Shown: one piece after another, positions 1 to 12,938 of the stretch
How positions within the stretch are numbered: position 1 is the first letter of the stretch
Layout of the letters: every line of letters begins with the position of its first letter
Assembly (NCBI RefSeq): GCF_000003815.2
Contig: NC_049986.1
Span: 11,387,354-11,451,353 of the forward strand
DNA: 64,000 nt
Direction: 5' to 3'
DNA from: Branchiostoma floridae
Taxonomy: Eukaryota > Chordata > Leptocardii > Amphioxiformes > Branchiostomatidae
Notes under the pieces: model-generated
Seen by the model: only the letters and a program-made list of their open reading frames with translations
What the model was told of the DNA's origin: nothing
The model's database searches: none
Translations under genes and position numbers: made by a program

Positions 1-2029
1 AGGTTTTGGTTAACTTCGTGATGGTACATACCGAGACTGTCCGATACTTTGGTGAGATTTGTGGCATTGCAGATTGTTGATGGACCCCGTGTAGATAACG
101 AGAACGGCAAGCAGTTTTTAACGCGATTGAGAAAATATCTACAGAAGCACTGAAGTCGAGGCCGACAATTGTGAAGATTACGGTGTGCAATGTAGAGAAT
201 AGTACGTCGTGGATAGTTTTAGGACGGACAGCACAAGATTAAAAGTTGGCACTTATATACGTATAACTGCAAGGAGTTTGAACTAATTACGAGTATCATT
301 CGTTCGTTTTTCAACACGCTATTGTATCGCTATGATTCTTGGTACACGTACGTTTTCTTTGAAGTACAAGACACAGAGCAACATTGTCGTAGAACATTCG
401 TAACCAACGACGTATTCGTTAGGTGGTACAGGTTTTCAAGAGAAAGGATAGCTTCATCCCGAAGGACATGCAATATGATAAATATGTTACAGGAAGCATT
501 CAGTACAACGCGCGTGGGTGTGATGCGAGGACGTCTGAAAATACCACCTCAAGTTCAGCAACTTAGACCCACCAGCCAGCTGAGAAGTACACGCAGCAAA
601 CCATATGGGAGGGCGGCGTGCAGGCAGGGATGGTGGCCAAGCAAAGGGATCAAGAAGTTTAAAACTAGACTTAAAATTCAGAAACAGAGAGACAACAGCC
701 CCAGAATTTTTTACTCTCTCGTACGTTCGAATTTGTGACCTGAAGTTCCATTTTGCCTTAAAGTAACAGAAGATGCTAGAGGGCGTCTGTTAAACGCTTT
801 CTTCGTAAAAAAAAAAGAACATCTATACTGTCTTAAAGTTCACTGTAGGGATGACCACTGTATTTGCTTGTTTTTAATTAGAACACATCAACGTCAGAAG
901 TTGTCCAGGAAGTGACATGTTTTTCGTTGTAATGTTGAGAAACAACTAGTTATTAAATCGGTTTGCTGTTTTCGCCTGTCTCCATTTTCTTTACTTGGTA
1001 GTACGTTCCAGCGCTTATGGTTTATAAGTAATTTGAAAAGGAGCACGTTTAATATAAAGTGCCATGGATAAATACAGGTTCGTGTATCTTGGGTAGTAAT
1101 TTGTTGATAACTTGACGAGGCACGAAAGTTAAAAGGCAGCAGTTATTTTGTCGTTTTATCAAAACATTTAGGCCAAAGTCTAATTTTGCTTCGTAGGTAG
1201 ATCTGACATGTTTAGCTGTAATGAGTCCAAAGATGACGCTATAAAAGTTTCAGGTTAATATAGCCAGTATTAAAAGGTCACTGCTTACTTTCTAACTGTC
1301 AGCCTTTATTGGCACACACAGGGTTAAGGCTTATTTATAGAAGACATGAAGGTTTTGCTGCACATAAAATAAAATGTCTTCAATTTATCACATATGCTTT
1401 CCAAGCTAGACCTAGTAATATAGGGTTGGCTACCCATTGCAAAACGGCATTGACCAAAACTGGTTTCGTCAAGTATGTATCAATTCAAGGGTTAGTGGAT
1501 TTTCCAGAGAGGTTGTTATCAGTGAAAAGCTAGAACAGTAGTGAGGAGGACTCTAACACTTCAATACAGATTTTTTTGTTTACTAATAGATACAATTATC
1601 CCAATGTATGTGACGTAGCTTGGTTTGCTAAACGGCAGTTGAAACAAATATTTGAAACCGAATGTCGACATTTTTTTTGTTTATACCCGAGTTCTGATAG
1701 GGAGAAATGGGATTATATTGGGTATTTATTCTTGCAATATGTCTGGGCCATTTGTGTACGTCAAATTTGGAGAGATCCGTTATACGAAAGTTACATCTGC
1801 TGCGATAATAGACCATGGTTACATACCGTGTCTATTCTTTTTATGGGGTTGGAAGTATGTTTGGAGTTTGCAACATCTGACAGAGGACATTTCTAGTAGT
1901 TTTTAGAAGAGGACCGCCGGCGATGCAAGAAATAAAAAGTATTAGACTGCACATTAGTTTTATTGTAGTTGATTCACTTCCGATAAGCAGGACACGATTA
2001 AAAGAATAATGAATGGAGATTGGGGTAGA
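1..2029. other. No recognised gene
   Basis: No exon of a known family is visible on either strand. The longest open frame (322-738, plus, 138 codons) is basic and rich in Arg and Gln, but it matches no domain I know and has no splice-supported extension. Overlapping frames around 1576-1906 are also unsupported. The stretch could hold 3' untranslated sequence or further 3' exons of the minus-strand SMG7 gene, but I could not find the conserved SMG7 carboxy-terminal block here. Confidence 0.4.
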
Positions 2030-2230
2030 AAGGAATAGAGAATGATGGTGTGAAGAACTTGGCGGATGAGAGTGGGAGAAGTAAGGATGAGAGTGGGAGA
2101 GAACGATAGAGTCAAGGAAGGTTAGGATGAGATTGGGGATAGTAGGAGGTATGGATATTTAAGAACGATGGAGTGAAGGAAAGTTAGGATGAGATTAGGA
2201 ATAGTAGGAGGTATGCATATGTAAGAAGGA
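2030..2230. repeat. Purine-rich minisatellite
   Basis: The plus strand is almost pure purine and repeats the phrases GATGAGAGTGGGAGA and GTTAGGATGAGATTRGGRAT with a period of roughly 60 bases. There are two clear long units (from about 2117 and 2180) and shorter ones before them. It has no coding potential I would defend. Confidence 0.6.
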
Positions 2231-2553
2231 AGAATAGTAGCGCCAATATTGTATAGTGATTGTTATGGTAGGTCTGGACCACCACCCATATAAGTGGTAG
2301 AGTCCGCTAGTGGTTACGTCACGCACTGTGTGGTGCTGGTTGTTTACCATCATGGAACGGTTCCATAAGAAGTTGTCAATAGACTATGTTGAGTATGTTG
2401 AATATGCGTCCACTGTCGTCCTTGAGTATACACCGCACGCTGTCCCTATTAACGTGGAGTCAGCGGTTGGTCTCCTAGAACCCACACACGCACCAAGAAG
2501 CTTGGATGCCAGGCAACTCAGGTAATGATACTAAAAAGAAGAGGCGCGACGGA

Positions 2554-2934
2554 AGGCACCACCCCATAGCTTCATATGGATGAGTCAATCACTGCGCAGA
2601 AAGAATAGGTAACTATCTTTCCTGCGCTGTGATTGGCGATGCCTATATTAGGCGAAGACCCAATCCCATATAAAGGCAGGATAGACTATTCACATGCAGT
2701 TTGACGGACTCATCCGCACAGCCTGGAATCCGTCGAAGACGTGAACATGGGATAGAAGGAGTGGGACAAGGGAAAAGAGGTAGGCACGATGGAGCGCAGT
2801 TTTCTTTTTCGCCCGCCCACCCACCCACTCAGTCTGGGGAATGTTATATGTATCACATCTTCACGCGACTCCAGGCACCACCCCATAGCTTCATATGGAT
2901 GAGTCAATCACTGCGCAGAAAGAATAGGTAACTG
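2554..2934. repeat. Direct repeat flanking a 260-base spacer
   Basis: About 60 bases beginning AGGCACCACCCCATAGCTTC occur nearly identically at 2554-2614 and 2874-2934. The spacer holds a TATA-like CATATAAAGG (about 2670) and the motif GACTCATCC, the inverse of GGATGAGTC in the repeat. It may be a small mobile element with duplicated ends. A short plus-strand open frame (2310-2525) ending at a plausible donor lies just before it but matches nothing I know. Confidence 0.5.
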
Positions 2935-2979
2935 TCTTATAGTGAACTAATTTTATGAATGGGTCAGACTACTCAACAG

Positions 2980-5900
2980 TCAAAAATCAATAGTGTATGT
3001 TATGTTAGTATACATCATAAACTTTATGAATAGTTCTACAATAAGTACCTTTGACAGTGCTGGGAATGCCATTGCAATCCTGGAGGATGGGAAGGTGTCT
3101 ACTGGCGACCGTCTCAGCTCTCGGCCCTGCTGCTGTAACTTCAGGTTGGCCCCTGGTGCGGTATTGAACGCTGGCATCCCTACCCCAGGGAAGCCTTCCT
3201 CAGCTCGATCTGCCGGGTATGTACCATCCTCTTTGTACAGGGGGCTGTGGTGTGCCTGTCCACCTGAAGCAGGCACTGGGGAACCCACTGCTCTGGACAG
3301 CCCCTCTGCTGGAATGCCCCTTGTTCTGCCCGGTTCAGGCCAGGATGTAGACACAGCTGGGGAGTACGTTTCCAGCCCTTCTGACAGCAGGCCTTGGAGG
3401 CCAGCGGTAGTGCCTGCTGGGCCGGAGAAGGGAGAGACGTACTGATGGTCGCTTCCCTTAGGGACCTGTCCTTGGTTTATCTTTCTGGTGCCTGGAAAGC
3501 CGGGCATTGGCAAGCTGTCTGCATTAGGTCCTTTCAAATCAGACTGTTCCATTCCTGAAGTGTTGATTGGCAGGCTGAACTGGTGCGGAAGTTCAGGAAG
3601 CTGTCCTGGCACACCAGGAAAAGTGCCTGCTGATTTGATCAGCTGCTGTTGAAGCCCTACAAAGGGTGGCAATGCCAACATCTCTAGTGAAATGCTCCCT
3701 GTAGGTAGCATGGGGTACTGACTGCTGTCCTGTGCTGACCGTGGTGGTACAGTTGCGACAGGAGGGCTGGGCAGACTCTGCTGTTGCTGCTGTAGCTGCT
3801 GCTGTAGTCTCTGCTGTTGCTGTAAGAGTTGTAGCTGCTGCAGGTGTTCCTGGTGTTGTACTTGGAATGGATGATGCAGAGGTACAGACTGGGGGGTCAT
3901 CTGTGGCTGGTGTAGGGGGATCTATAGGGGTGAATGAAAACATCTTCATGTACATGTACTTTAAAAGGCAAGCAACACGGGCATCATTCATGGCTACACA
4001 AGAGACTGATTCTGTAGCCAACCCAGCCTTTGACTTAACAATTGGAAAACTGAAACATAAATATGCAAATATTTGATGGACCTGCAGCCACTCTCTCATT
4101 TTCTAACTTCTCTAACTTTTCCATCTTCAGTCTATTATCATCAGAATGAGGAGATTTGTAGCACTTATGTCACGAATAGTCACACTGCACCATAGATTAG
4201 ATTTTGGAAATATCAGCTTAAACAAAATGAATGGATCAGCTTACCTTAACGAAGGAATGAAAAGATAACGTATTAAGTAGCACTGTCAAGCACTGCTTCC
4301 CTACCTGTTGTTGTCCCTCTCCCTGGCTGACCTCAGGTGACCTATTGTCCCTGGTGATGATAGCCTGGATCCCCACAGACTTCAGCCCTTCCTCAGACAG
4401 TATCTCCTCCACGCCCCCCTCCCCCTCTCCTGGCCAGGATGGAGTCAGCTCTTCTTCTTCTCCATCTTCTTCTGACTTGCCTCTAGCCTTGTCTTCTCTG
4501 ACCTCCTCTTTTAAGGGGCTTGTGAACTTGAATTTTTGTGCACCTTGCTTGTCTTGTTTCTTCATCAAACTAGAAATAGGAAAAATTCCAATGTGGAGCT
4601 GACAAAACTAGAAATCTAGAATGGTCAAATTAGCAACAGAAATGAAAATAGGATTTAAGGCCAAAGCACCAGAAATTCAAATATTGCTATAAGATACAGT
4701 CAATTTTTTTTAAGTTGCAGACGTATATTGACCAACATGAGTTGCAATGTCTGACTCACCTTGGTCTGTTGTCCGTGATCCAGGTGCCGATGTCACACAG
4801 CCGCTGGCACCTGTACTGCACCTGCACCTCACCTGCCTCCAGGATGGAACTCTGGCCTTTGCTGAAGTCCAAAGGCCTGGGGAATAACAACATACAATAC
4901 TTTGGATGTGCAAGTACATGTACAAATGTATGCCAGTGGTTACATGAACCCATTGTCTACCATCAGATATTCTGCAAAAGAAGTTTGAATTTAAGCAGAT
5001 CTTGCCTTGAACAACAGATCAGATATTTGTAATAGAGTAAAACAAACTAGTAACATGAACAATTGTTACAGTATAACACAAGAAAATAGATACAAACTAT
5101 TCCTTTCTATCAAAATATAGTTGAAACACGTTTTCACCTGTGTGCTTTAACCAATGGCAGGAATCCTTGCAGTTCAAAGTCCTCTGGCAAGGGCCGATCT
5201 AAATAAAAAAAGGAAGATAGCAACTCCGTTAGCAATACCCTATAAGGCACATACTTCAATGTTTAAAATCTGACAGCCATTGCATGAGCTTTATCATAGC
5301 TTTAACCCCTTTCTGTCAAAAGACAAATAATGAATAGTACATAATATATACATGTACATGTGTCTGCTGTACTAAGCTAATCTATGTACTTACTTGCTGG
5401 ATTGTTGATCCTTTCTTTCAACTGTATACAGTTCAGAACTCTAGCCAGCTTTGGCCATATGCTGTTGGGGTGAAGAAAAGAACAGAATTTATCTTACTTG
5501 TCTCAGTATTTAGATATTCAAATGAGATATTACAAAATTTGATCAAAGATATACGTTCAACTTTTGCTCAGCACTTTGCCCACACTGTGAAATTTAACTC
5601 ATGTAATCAATGGAATGCTACTCTAGCACCATGGACAGAGACAGGCCTATTCTGTTTAAGGAATGTTGTCGTAGTTTCTTTTCCAGTCATCTAATACTAA
5701 TCATATCTTCTTCTAGTGTACAGCAAAAGTAAAGTCAAGGACATCTTACAGTAAAAATGAAATTCTGTTTTCCACAAAACTAGCACCAAGGACAGACATG
5801 GCAGCTTGTAGCAGTTGCAATAGTCAAGTACATACAATACTTTTGCATCTTTCTGGCTTTAGCTGGAGATCTGTTACAATGACCTCTTAGAGAAATATCT

Positions 5901-8900
5901 TTACCTATTTCCATCAATAAAGGGTATTATGAATGAAAAAAAGTCATAAAACCCCAAATGTAAAATGATTCCACCCTGAATATCAGAAACGTACAAGGGT
6001 TTATCCATGATTGTTTCTTCCTCGAACAGGTTGGGTCTGTGAGTGAGCCAGTCCAGGGTGACTTTGACGGCAGCCAGGCAGGGAGAGTCCTGGGCAGACT
6101 GTTCAGACTTGGTGGGGATGTAGTGCAACATCAGGCTCAGTAAGGACACTGGGGGAAGATAGGAGGGGGAAGAGATTAGAGGAGTTTTACATTTTTTGTA
6201 AAATCAACGATATTAAGAATGCACAACACTGCATTTCTGCAAGGTTGATTTTAAATAAAGATTGATTGACATTTCAAAAGGAAAATTGAACATTTTCCTC
6301 TACTTAACATCCAATAACACATTAACAAAAAGTGTGCCTTCATCTTCACCTGTATATACAGTCAAACCTGTACAAGTGACCACCTCTACATAAGGACCAC
6401 CTGGCCAATGTGACAACTTTTTTAGTAATCCCTGGAATAAAGTTTCCAATTGACATTATCATTAAGAATCCTGTTTGTGGTGACCACCTTTCCATAAAGA
6501 CCTGATTATAGTGCTCCACAAAGTGGTCTTGTGTTGTATTGTATAATGTAGTAAATGTGGCTGCCACATTTACAATCATTATGCAAGATATGACAAGAGT
6601 TCTGCAGCTTCATACATGTACCTTTACTGACAATAGGTCTATTATTGTGTTTGAAAAGAATACCATTTTCATACTTTCTGCAGATATGACAATAACCTCA
6701 ACCTAACTAATCTTCAGGTTTTCTTCATTATTTGTTCTGAACAGCTTATGTTTCTTCTATCCCCATAGACCCAATGATAGCCCTGCGTACTTGACATGCC
6801 CAGCGCCAGGTTCCAACCCGCCACCTCCTCATCACTGTACGCGGCCGTGTCGATGTCCTTGTCTGTGGTGCAGTCCCGTACGTGGTGCAGTGAGAACAGG
6901 TTGATGGCCACCATGTACACCAGCTCTCGTAACGTGAACGCCTCTTGATACAAATGGGTCTGTGGAAGAAGCATTTTCAATTGATGCTATTGCTGTGTCT
7001 GCCACAATACTGGTGTCCCTATTTGTATTTCACTGACATATTCAAGATAGGCTGACCCTATAAAAGTGGCCACCATGAAATGCCTTCAGCAAAAAAGAGA
7101 GAATACCAGAGTCCTAAAAATGCTGTGTACATGTATGCTTGAGACATGATGATACAATAAAATGTAAATGAGGACACCAACATGGCAATCATGACCTTTA
7201 GTAAGCATTCTACAATAACTTAGCAATACATAAAGATCCAAACATATTGTGGTCATAGAAAGTTTAAGAAAAGGTCAATATTTAAAACAACACCTAAAAT
7301 AACCTTCAAGGAATATTTTACATGAAGATTTCGGCTCAAACTTAGATCTACATACTTACCCTGAACTGACTGATCAGCAAGTCTTTGATTTTAGCAGCAA
7401 AGGGCAAATCTGAGAAGAAAAAAATACTTTTGATGATCTGTGACATGTCAAACATTATTTTTTCAAAGTCAAAACATTTCATTCTTTAAAGAAACTTAAA
7501 TGTTACCACATAATGTACATGCTTATGCCGGGCTGAAACACTATCACTAACACGAACACTAAGGTTGCATAAGGGGCTACTTGTATATACATGGTGAATT
7601 GTTAAGGAAAAAATTGCATGTTTCAACAAAAGCATTGTCCAACCTTTGCTCAGGTAGATGTGTGCATGAAACCTTAGGAAGTACAGAACAACCTCATGGG
7701 AGGACAGCTTGTGGGTCTTCAACTCATTCTCTCTACAAGTAAACAAACAAGGAAATATAAACATCGAAAATAGGAGGAATTAGAGGAAGCCAAAAATATA
7801 TGTGGCAATAGCAGAAAATAGCATAGGAAATACTGTAGTAATTATAATGTATTAAATTCACTCATAAAGACTCATAAAAGGAATATTTACTTTGCAAACA
7901 AAATTGTATGCCATACAACAAGATTGTCAAAAACTTATCTAGCAGGACAGATCCAAGTATATAAAATTCTCTCTCCTTAACAATAATTTACAACTTACAG
8001 TTTAAAGTGTCACTAATATAAAGTAGATTGTTGGAAGATGTAGAAAAGTCACAATGGCTCATTCAAGGACTATTGTCATCATCTCTGAGAATATATCATG
8101 TACACTGTACATGTATATGTACAAAGATAGGTATTGTATAACGAGTGCACTGACCCATCAGCCAGTTTGGAGAAGGTTTTGTTGAGGTTTGTGGCTGCAG
8201 CAGGAAAAGGATGCTTGACTGCGATGCTGCGGCAGTAGTAGAAAACCATCGGCAGCTGTTCCGCTCGTGATGCAGCCAGGATAGCCATCTGGTTATAGGG
8301 CTGACCTGGAGGTCACAGGTCAAACTTCATTTAGAGCACTACATCATACAAGTTGCAAGTGTTTCTCATGTTTTCTGCTCTTGAGAAATCATAAATAAAT
8401 GCAGTTGACATAGAAAAGGGACTACCCAGGTCCAGTTTTATTCTTTTACCCTTTAACAATTAGTCCTGAAAATTAAACATGTATATAATTTACATATATA
8501 ATACATTTTTCAATGCTCAATTGTCACCACGAAACAAGACGGAAAGGCCAATTGAAGGATGAAGGTTACATGTACATCAATAGTACTGGAACATTATCTC
8601 TTCTCCTCAAGTCAGAGACGATGCAAGAGACGAGCTAGACTTAAAAACGTACTCACCAAATAGGAGATGGGGGGTTACGAAGGCTACTTAATACATTACA
8701 AAAAACAAGTGTCTGGCCTGGATGTCTCTATACTATAGTAATAGCAAGTTGCATGCCTGCTTGTCAGATGACAGTTTTGTGAGACTGACCATTATAAGGT
8801 ACCAGTTGAGCAGCATGTCTGTAGAAGGACTCGGCCTGAGACAGCTGGTTCCGGTAGCGTGCGATGTCCCCCAGGTGCACCAGGCAGTGCTGACAGATGT

Positions 8901-11900
8901 ACAGGCAGGAGCTGGGCTGGGGAGGCAGGATCTTGTGCCACGGACGCGGCTCTGGACATGAAGAAATTTGCAATGTTCAAAGGAACAGAAAATGCAAAGA
9001 GGGTTCATGTGATAGCATGTCAAGGGCTTGGACATATAAGTCTGATGAAACATCACAAGTACAATTACACCTAGACACCAAGCAACAGACTTATATGTTG
9101 TATGGTCTGCTTTATAATGTGATATACTATTTACCATGCAAAGGATCTGACTTAAATGCAGATAGTCACTACTACCAGTATATAGGTCAAGGCAATTCTC
9201 AGCATCTTTTCCAAATTTGAGGGGCAGCTCTATACAATTTAGGGCATTTACAATGAAATCATTACTAGTATATGAATATGAGCTTTGAGGACTTTGGTAA
9301 CATGTCAAAGAACATATATTACATGTATCATACACGGTCTATATGACAAATATATACAGGTATCTGTGTGTGCACTCATAGACATCATACAACATAATAG
9401 GAGTGTTTTCCTTATTACATATAAACATTTACAACTACAAACATAGATTGGCAACGCATACCTCCCATGATGCCATAGTTGGAGGACTTTGGCCTGAAGG
9501 GTAAGTCAAGGTCAAATGCGGAGCAGAGCTCCTGTAGCAGCTGGAGGTAGAACCCACTGGCACCCTCCAGGAACACTGCTAGACTGGCCTGGATGTCTCT
9601 TCTGTTCGGGTTCTGGAACAGTAAATTAATACACACTTTGTACCTATTGTTAGCTTTCACAGAAAAGCATCACTACTGTATGTATATGAAGATTTGGCAA
9701 CAGAAATGTAAATTCACATAAACTTGTGTCTAGTTAAAGACTGGATTAAAAATCTTATCACTTAGTACTGAAGTATGTAACATAGTAATTTGTTAGCAAC
9801 TGATATCCTTTTGCTGGGATAAAGTTCTGTTCCACCAAATTTTTTAACGGAATAGTTGGGGTTATACGTACAGTTTTATCCTTGGTCTGCATCTGCATGG
9901 CAGTTATCTGGTTCTTGAAAGCATGGTTCCATCTGAAAATGAGACGGACCCATTTATTCTTGACAATGCTTATTATAATACCACATCATTTTCTCATGTC
10001 CATCCAGCATGTTAAAGACCATAGACTCAAACTACTCGAAAAAGGGAAAGGTCTTTGACTTAGCTGTAGCCTGGAGTCCAGCCTTGTTCACGGGGTAACA
10101 GGCTTCCGGAGCAGACTAAAGCTAACAAGGCTAAACTCCAGGATACTCTGACTACCTGATGAAGTACAACAATCAAGGATCAAGAGAAGAGGGGCCTCAG
10201 CTGAAATGAAGTGAAAACCATAGCATGAACCACTACTGTGACTGTCCAGTGCTTCAACAGGAACTGCAGAATTAGCACTAGGAACAATATACTGGTATAA
10301 TACTATTAGTATTACTCACAAGTCTTGTTCCACCTTCTTGTCCAGAGCGTACTCCAGGTCAGTGACCAGGGCCTGCTGGTACAGGTCCTGTAGGGTCTGC
10401 CTGGATGTCCAGGCTTCCGCTGGACCCATCCGGCCATCTGAGGTGGGTACAAAATACAAAGTACCAGCCAAACTTACTACTGTATCATTTACATGTTGCT
10501 TAGCCAAAGATGTAAAAAATGTAGGGGTGGGTAGGTGGCATGCTACTACGGCTGCACAGCTAACTTCCTAAAATACGACTTGAGCGGAGCAAGGAGAAAG
10601 AAACGTGCTCTGTCCATGCGCTGTCTAGCTCAGGTGATGCTTACAACTGGGCAATCCTCCTGAGTGAGCAGGTGCATACCATATCCAATTATGGTTCTTC
10701 TTCTTTGTGTTTAGGTGGCCACCATCATCTTGTTGCTGTTTCTGCCACACTTATTTAAGTTATCAGTAGTTTGGTTGTGTTTGACCATCCTTTCACAACC
10801 ATCTTCATCCTACATATAGCTTAACTTCCTCCATTTTAAGTGGCAAATTTCAAATGTTTAGTTTTAAGGCTCTGTTGACAACTTGATGTTTTGTCTATAG
10901 GGGTATGGGACATTTGACACTTTTGTCTGTCTCTAGCAGTAAAATTCCATCCAAAGATGGACACTGGAGAGAGCCCTGGCATGATCATTCTGAAGGTAGC
11001 ATTGGCCACAGACATGATTCATTTATGGTCTTACCTGCCACATCAGCTTTCAGCACCTCAGCTTTTCTGTAAGGGCAATGACAGACACATGGTCATGTGT
11101 TATCGTGAATACTTAATCTACAAACACGTAGTTGAACATGTTCACAGAGATCCAGTTTGATAACCAGGCCAATTAACCATTGGTATACACTCTTATAAAT
11201 TATACCCTGACCCAGGCTTTTAGCTAGGATTTTATAATAGGGAGTCCAAACTTACTGGTGAGTCGCGGTAAGTGACTATTGTAGGAGGGGTCTGGGGGCA
11301 TCGACCTTCCATGGTGCAGAGTTTTTGATGATTTTAAGTTTAAAAAGTGCATTCTAAGGTATCCCAAGAGGCAAAAATACACAATGTACTGTTACAGATA
11401 TCACAGTAGAAGACTGTGACCACAGATGACCTGGTTGCATCCCTGGTCAATCAGAATTTCATGCTTGTCAGAGGATTTTCTCCCCAGAATAGGGCGTCCA
11501 GGGGCATCAAATTTCTTGTTATTCTAAGAAAAGGGCGTCCAGGGGACGCGTTGACGCATGCCTGGCTAAAAGCCTGCCCTGACCTGATGCCCAACTTAAT
11601 GGGGATATGAAAAGCTCAGGAGAAAAAAAAGTCCGATTCTTTAGACATTCCTGTCATGAACATGCAGTACATTTGAAAAGTTATAAGGTTTTGACTGTTT
11701 ACACAACGACAAATTCACATTAAGCACAAAACAAAACTTCAAATGCACGACAAGTCAATGGCTTATTCAGGAACTAAAGACTTCGCAAGCTGATGAAGCC
11801 AGCTATGCTAATGTCATGGTTTAGTCTCTTTTCAGGAATTGAAGAAGTTTACTTTTTTTAGAATATGGCAAATTGACAATAACGTTATTAGAAGCGCGCA

Positions 11901-12091
11901 ACGTTAATTAGCTAAACATAATTTAAACGTTAACTATAACAGTGGCGTCTTATACTGTAAAATTTCATACACTGAGACTTCGATATTCATAAAATGTATA
12001 TCATTTTGAAGCCATGAAACACCAGCATCGTCTCTGATGCAAGTTTGAGTGAATTTGTTTTTCCACACCTGAGAATTTCTGCAACATTCAT
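2980..12091 (-). CDS. SMG7: SMG7 (EST1C), nonsense-mediated mRNA decay factor
   Basis: SMG7 binds phosphorylated UPF1 through an N-terminal 14-3-3-like TPR domain and recruits mRNA decay and deadenylation machinery in the cytoplasm. Sixteen exons in continuous frame: 12091-12069, 11066-11035, 10437-10320, 9932-9872, 9612-9462, 8951-8790, 8305-8155, 7732-7644, 7409-7360, 6959-6791, 6148-5995, 5461-5394, 5198-5138, 4876-4760, 4569-4305 and 3900-2980. All internal junctions are GT-AG. Diagnostic stretches are RKAEVLKAD, ALVTDLEYALDKKVEQDLWN, YICQHCLVHLGDIARYRNQ and FYYCRSIAVKHPFPAA, all close to my memory of human SMG7. The first two exons are tiny (23 and 32 bases) but restore the conserved amino terminus. 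The last exon is Gln-, Pro- and Ser-rich with a polyglutamine tract near 3790-3870. As drawn the protein has 863 residues against about 1,137 in human. A possible donor at about 3053 suggests the last exon may stop there, with further 3' exons missing or unrecognised. Confidence 0.93.
6357..6582. repeat. Dispersed repeat in an SMG7 intron
   Basis: The segment starts with CAGTCAAACCTGTACAAGTG and contains repeated GTGACCACCT-type words (GACCACCTCTACATAAGG, GACCACCTTTCCATAAAG) in an intron between SMG7 exons 10 and 11. From general experience such words mark interspersed non-autonomous DNA elements. I see no transposase. Confidence 0.5.
10064..10146. repeat. Small foldback element
   Basis: AGCCTGGAGTCCAGCCTTGTT on the left is mirrored by AACAAGGCTAAACTCCAGGA on the right, giving an imperfect 20-base hairpin around a GC-rich centre. 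It lies in the SMG7 intron between exons 3 and 4. A fragment with the same AGCCTGGA start occurs near 41480, in a copper-transporter intron. Confidence 0.55.
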
Positions 12092-12938
12092 CTCACCCTC
12101 TTTCACCTCGCGAGGTCGCCGCCATTTTGACTTGGAAAATACCACTAGGGTAAATTTATAGGGATGATCTTTTCTTTCTGAGTTAACTATCAATTTTTGT
12201 TTTGGGTTCAAATATACACAAAAGTATCCGTAATGAAAAGAACACAATACTAAATAATAATATTTCTCGGAATTTATTACTTTTTATTGATATCTTTCTT
12301 TATACATAGATTAAAAGAAATATTTCAATCTCTGTCCTTTCCTCCGGTAGAAATGGACGAGTCATAGTACAAGTGGTAACCTTCGACCTTTACGACTTGC
12401 TCCTTGGAAAGTTCGCAGACACGATGCATGACTTATGTCATGTGTAGCAACTATTTTTGGCCCTTTAAGCCCAGAAGGTATCGAAGCATAAATATGAGAA
12501 CAAAATGATAACGGAGTACTATCTATTCGGGTAAAATATTACATAATTTGTGTGCGAGGTGGGTGTCAATAATTTATATCTGCAATTTTAGTAAACTTTG
12601 CTGCTGGTGACTGAGCCTTAAGCAGGTATGCAAGCATTGAATATTGTATAATGCATATGAAGGGGTGTATTGCACATCTTGATGACATGACTGAAATTTT
12701 GTGCATGTAAAATTGCTGTGATGTCTCATTTAACTCAAAAGTTCAATCATAATGCTAACAATTTAATTTAATTAAGATCATCTTAAGAAAAAAAATGTAT
12801 CATCTTACCTGATAAACTTTTATCATTGTAATAGTATCCAATGAATGAATCATGTACTACACAATCATATCATCCTTTGATATATTGTACATTTTATGCC
12901 TTAGCTTGTGATCATTACCATATTACCAATAGGATAGG
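12092..12938. promoter_or_regulatory. Divergent intergenic region, SMG7 / sulfotransferase
   Basis: These 847 bases separate two genes that point away from each other, so promoters and 5' untranslated sequence of both should lie here. The SMG7-proximal end is the GC-richer part. The remainder is AT-rich and shows no clear TATA element or conserved factor site that I can defend. Confidence 0.45.

Noticed and set aside
322-738. 138-codon plus-strand frame as a gene
   Set aside because: No recognisable domain, no splice support and no conserved neighbour; kept only as a note in the region entry.
8733-9335. 200-codon minus-strand frame near SMG7 exon 6
   Set aside because: It overlaps the real exon in another frame; the true frame (WHKILPPQPSSCLYICQHC) is supported by SMG7 similarity and splice sites.
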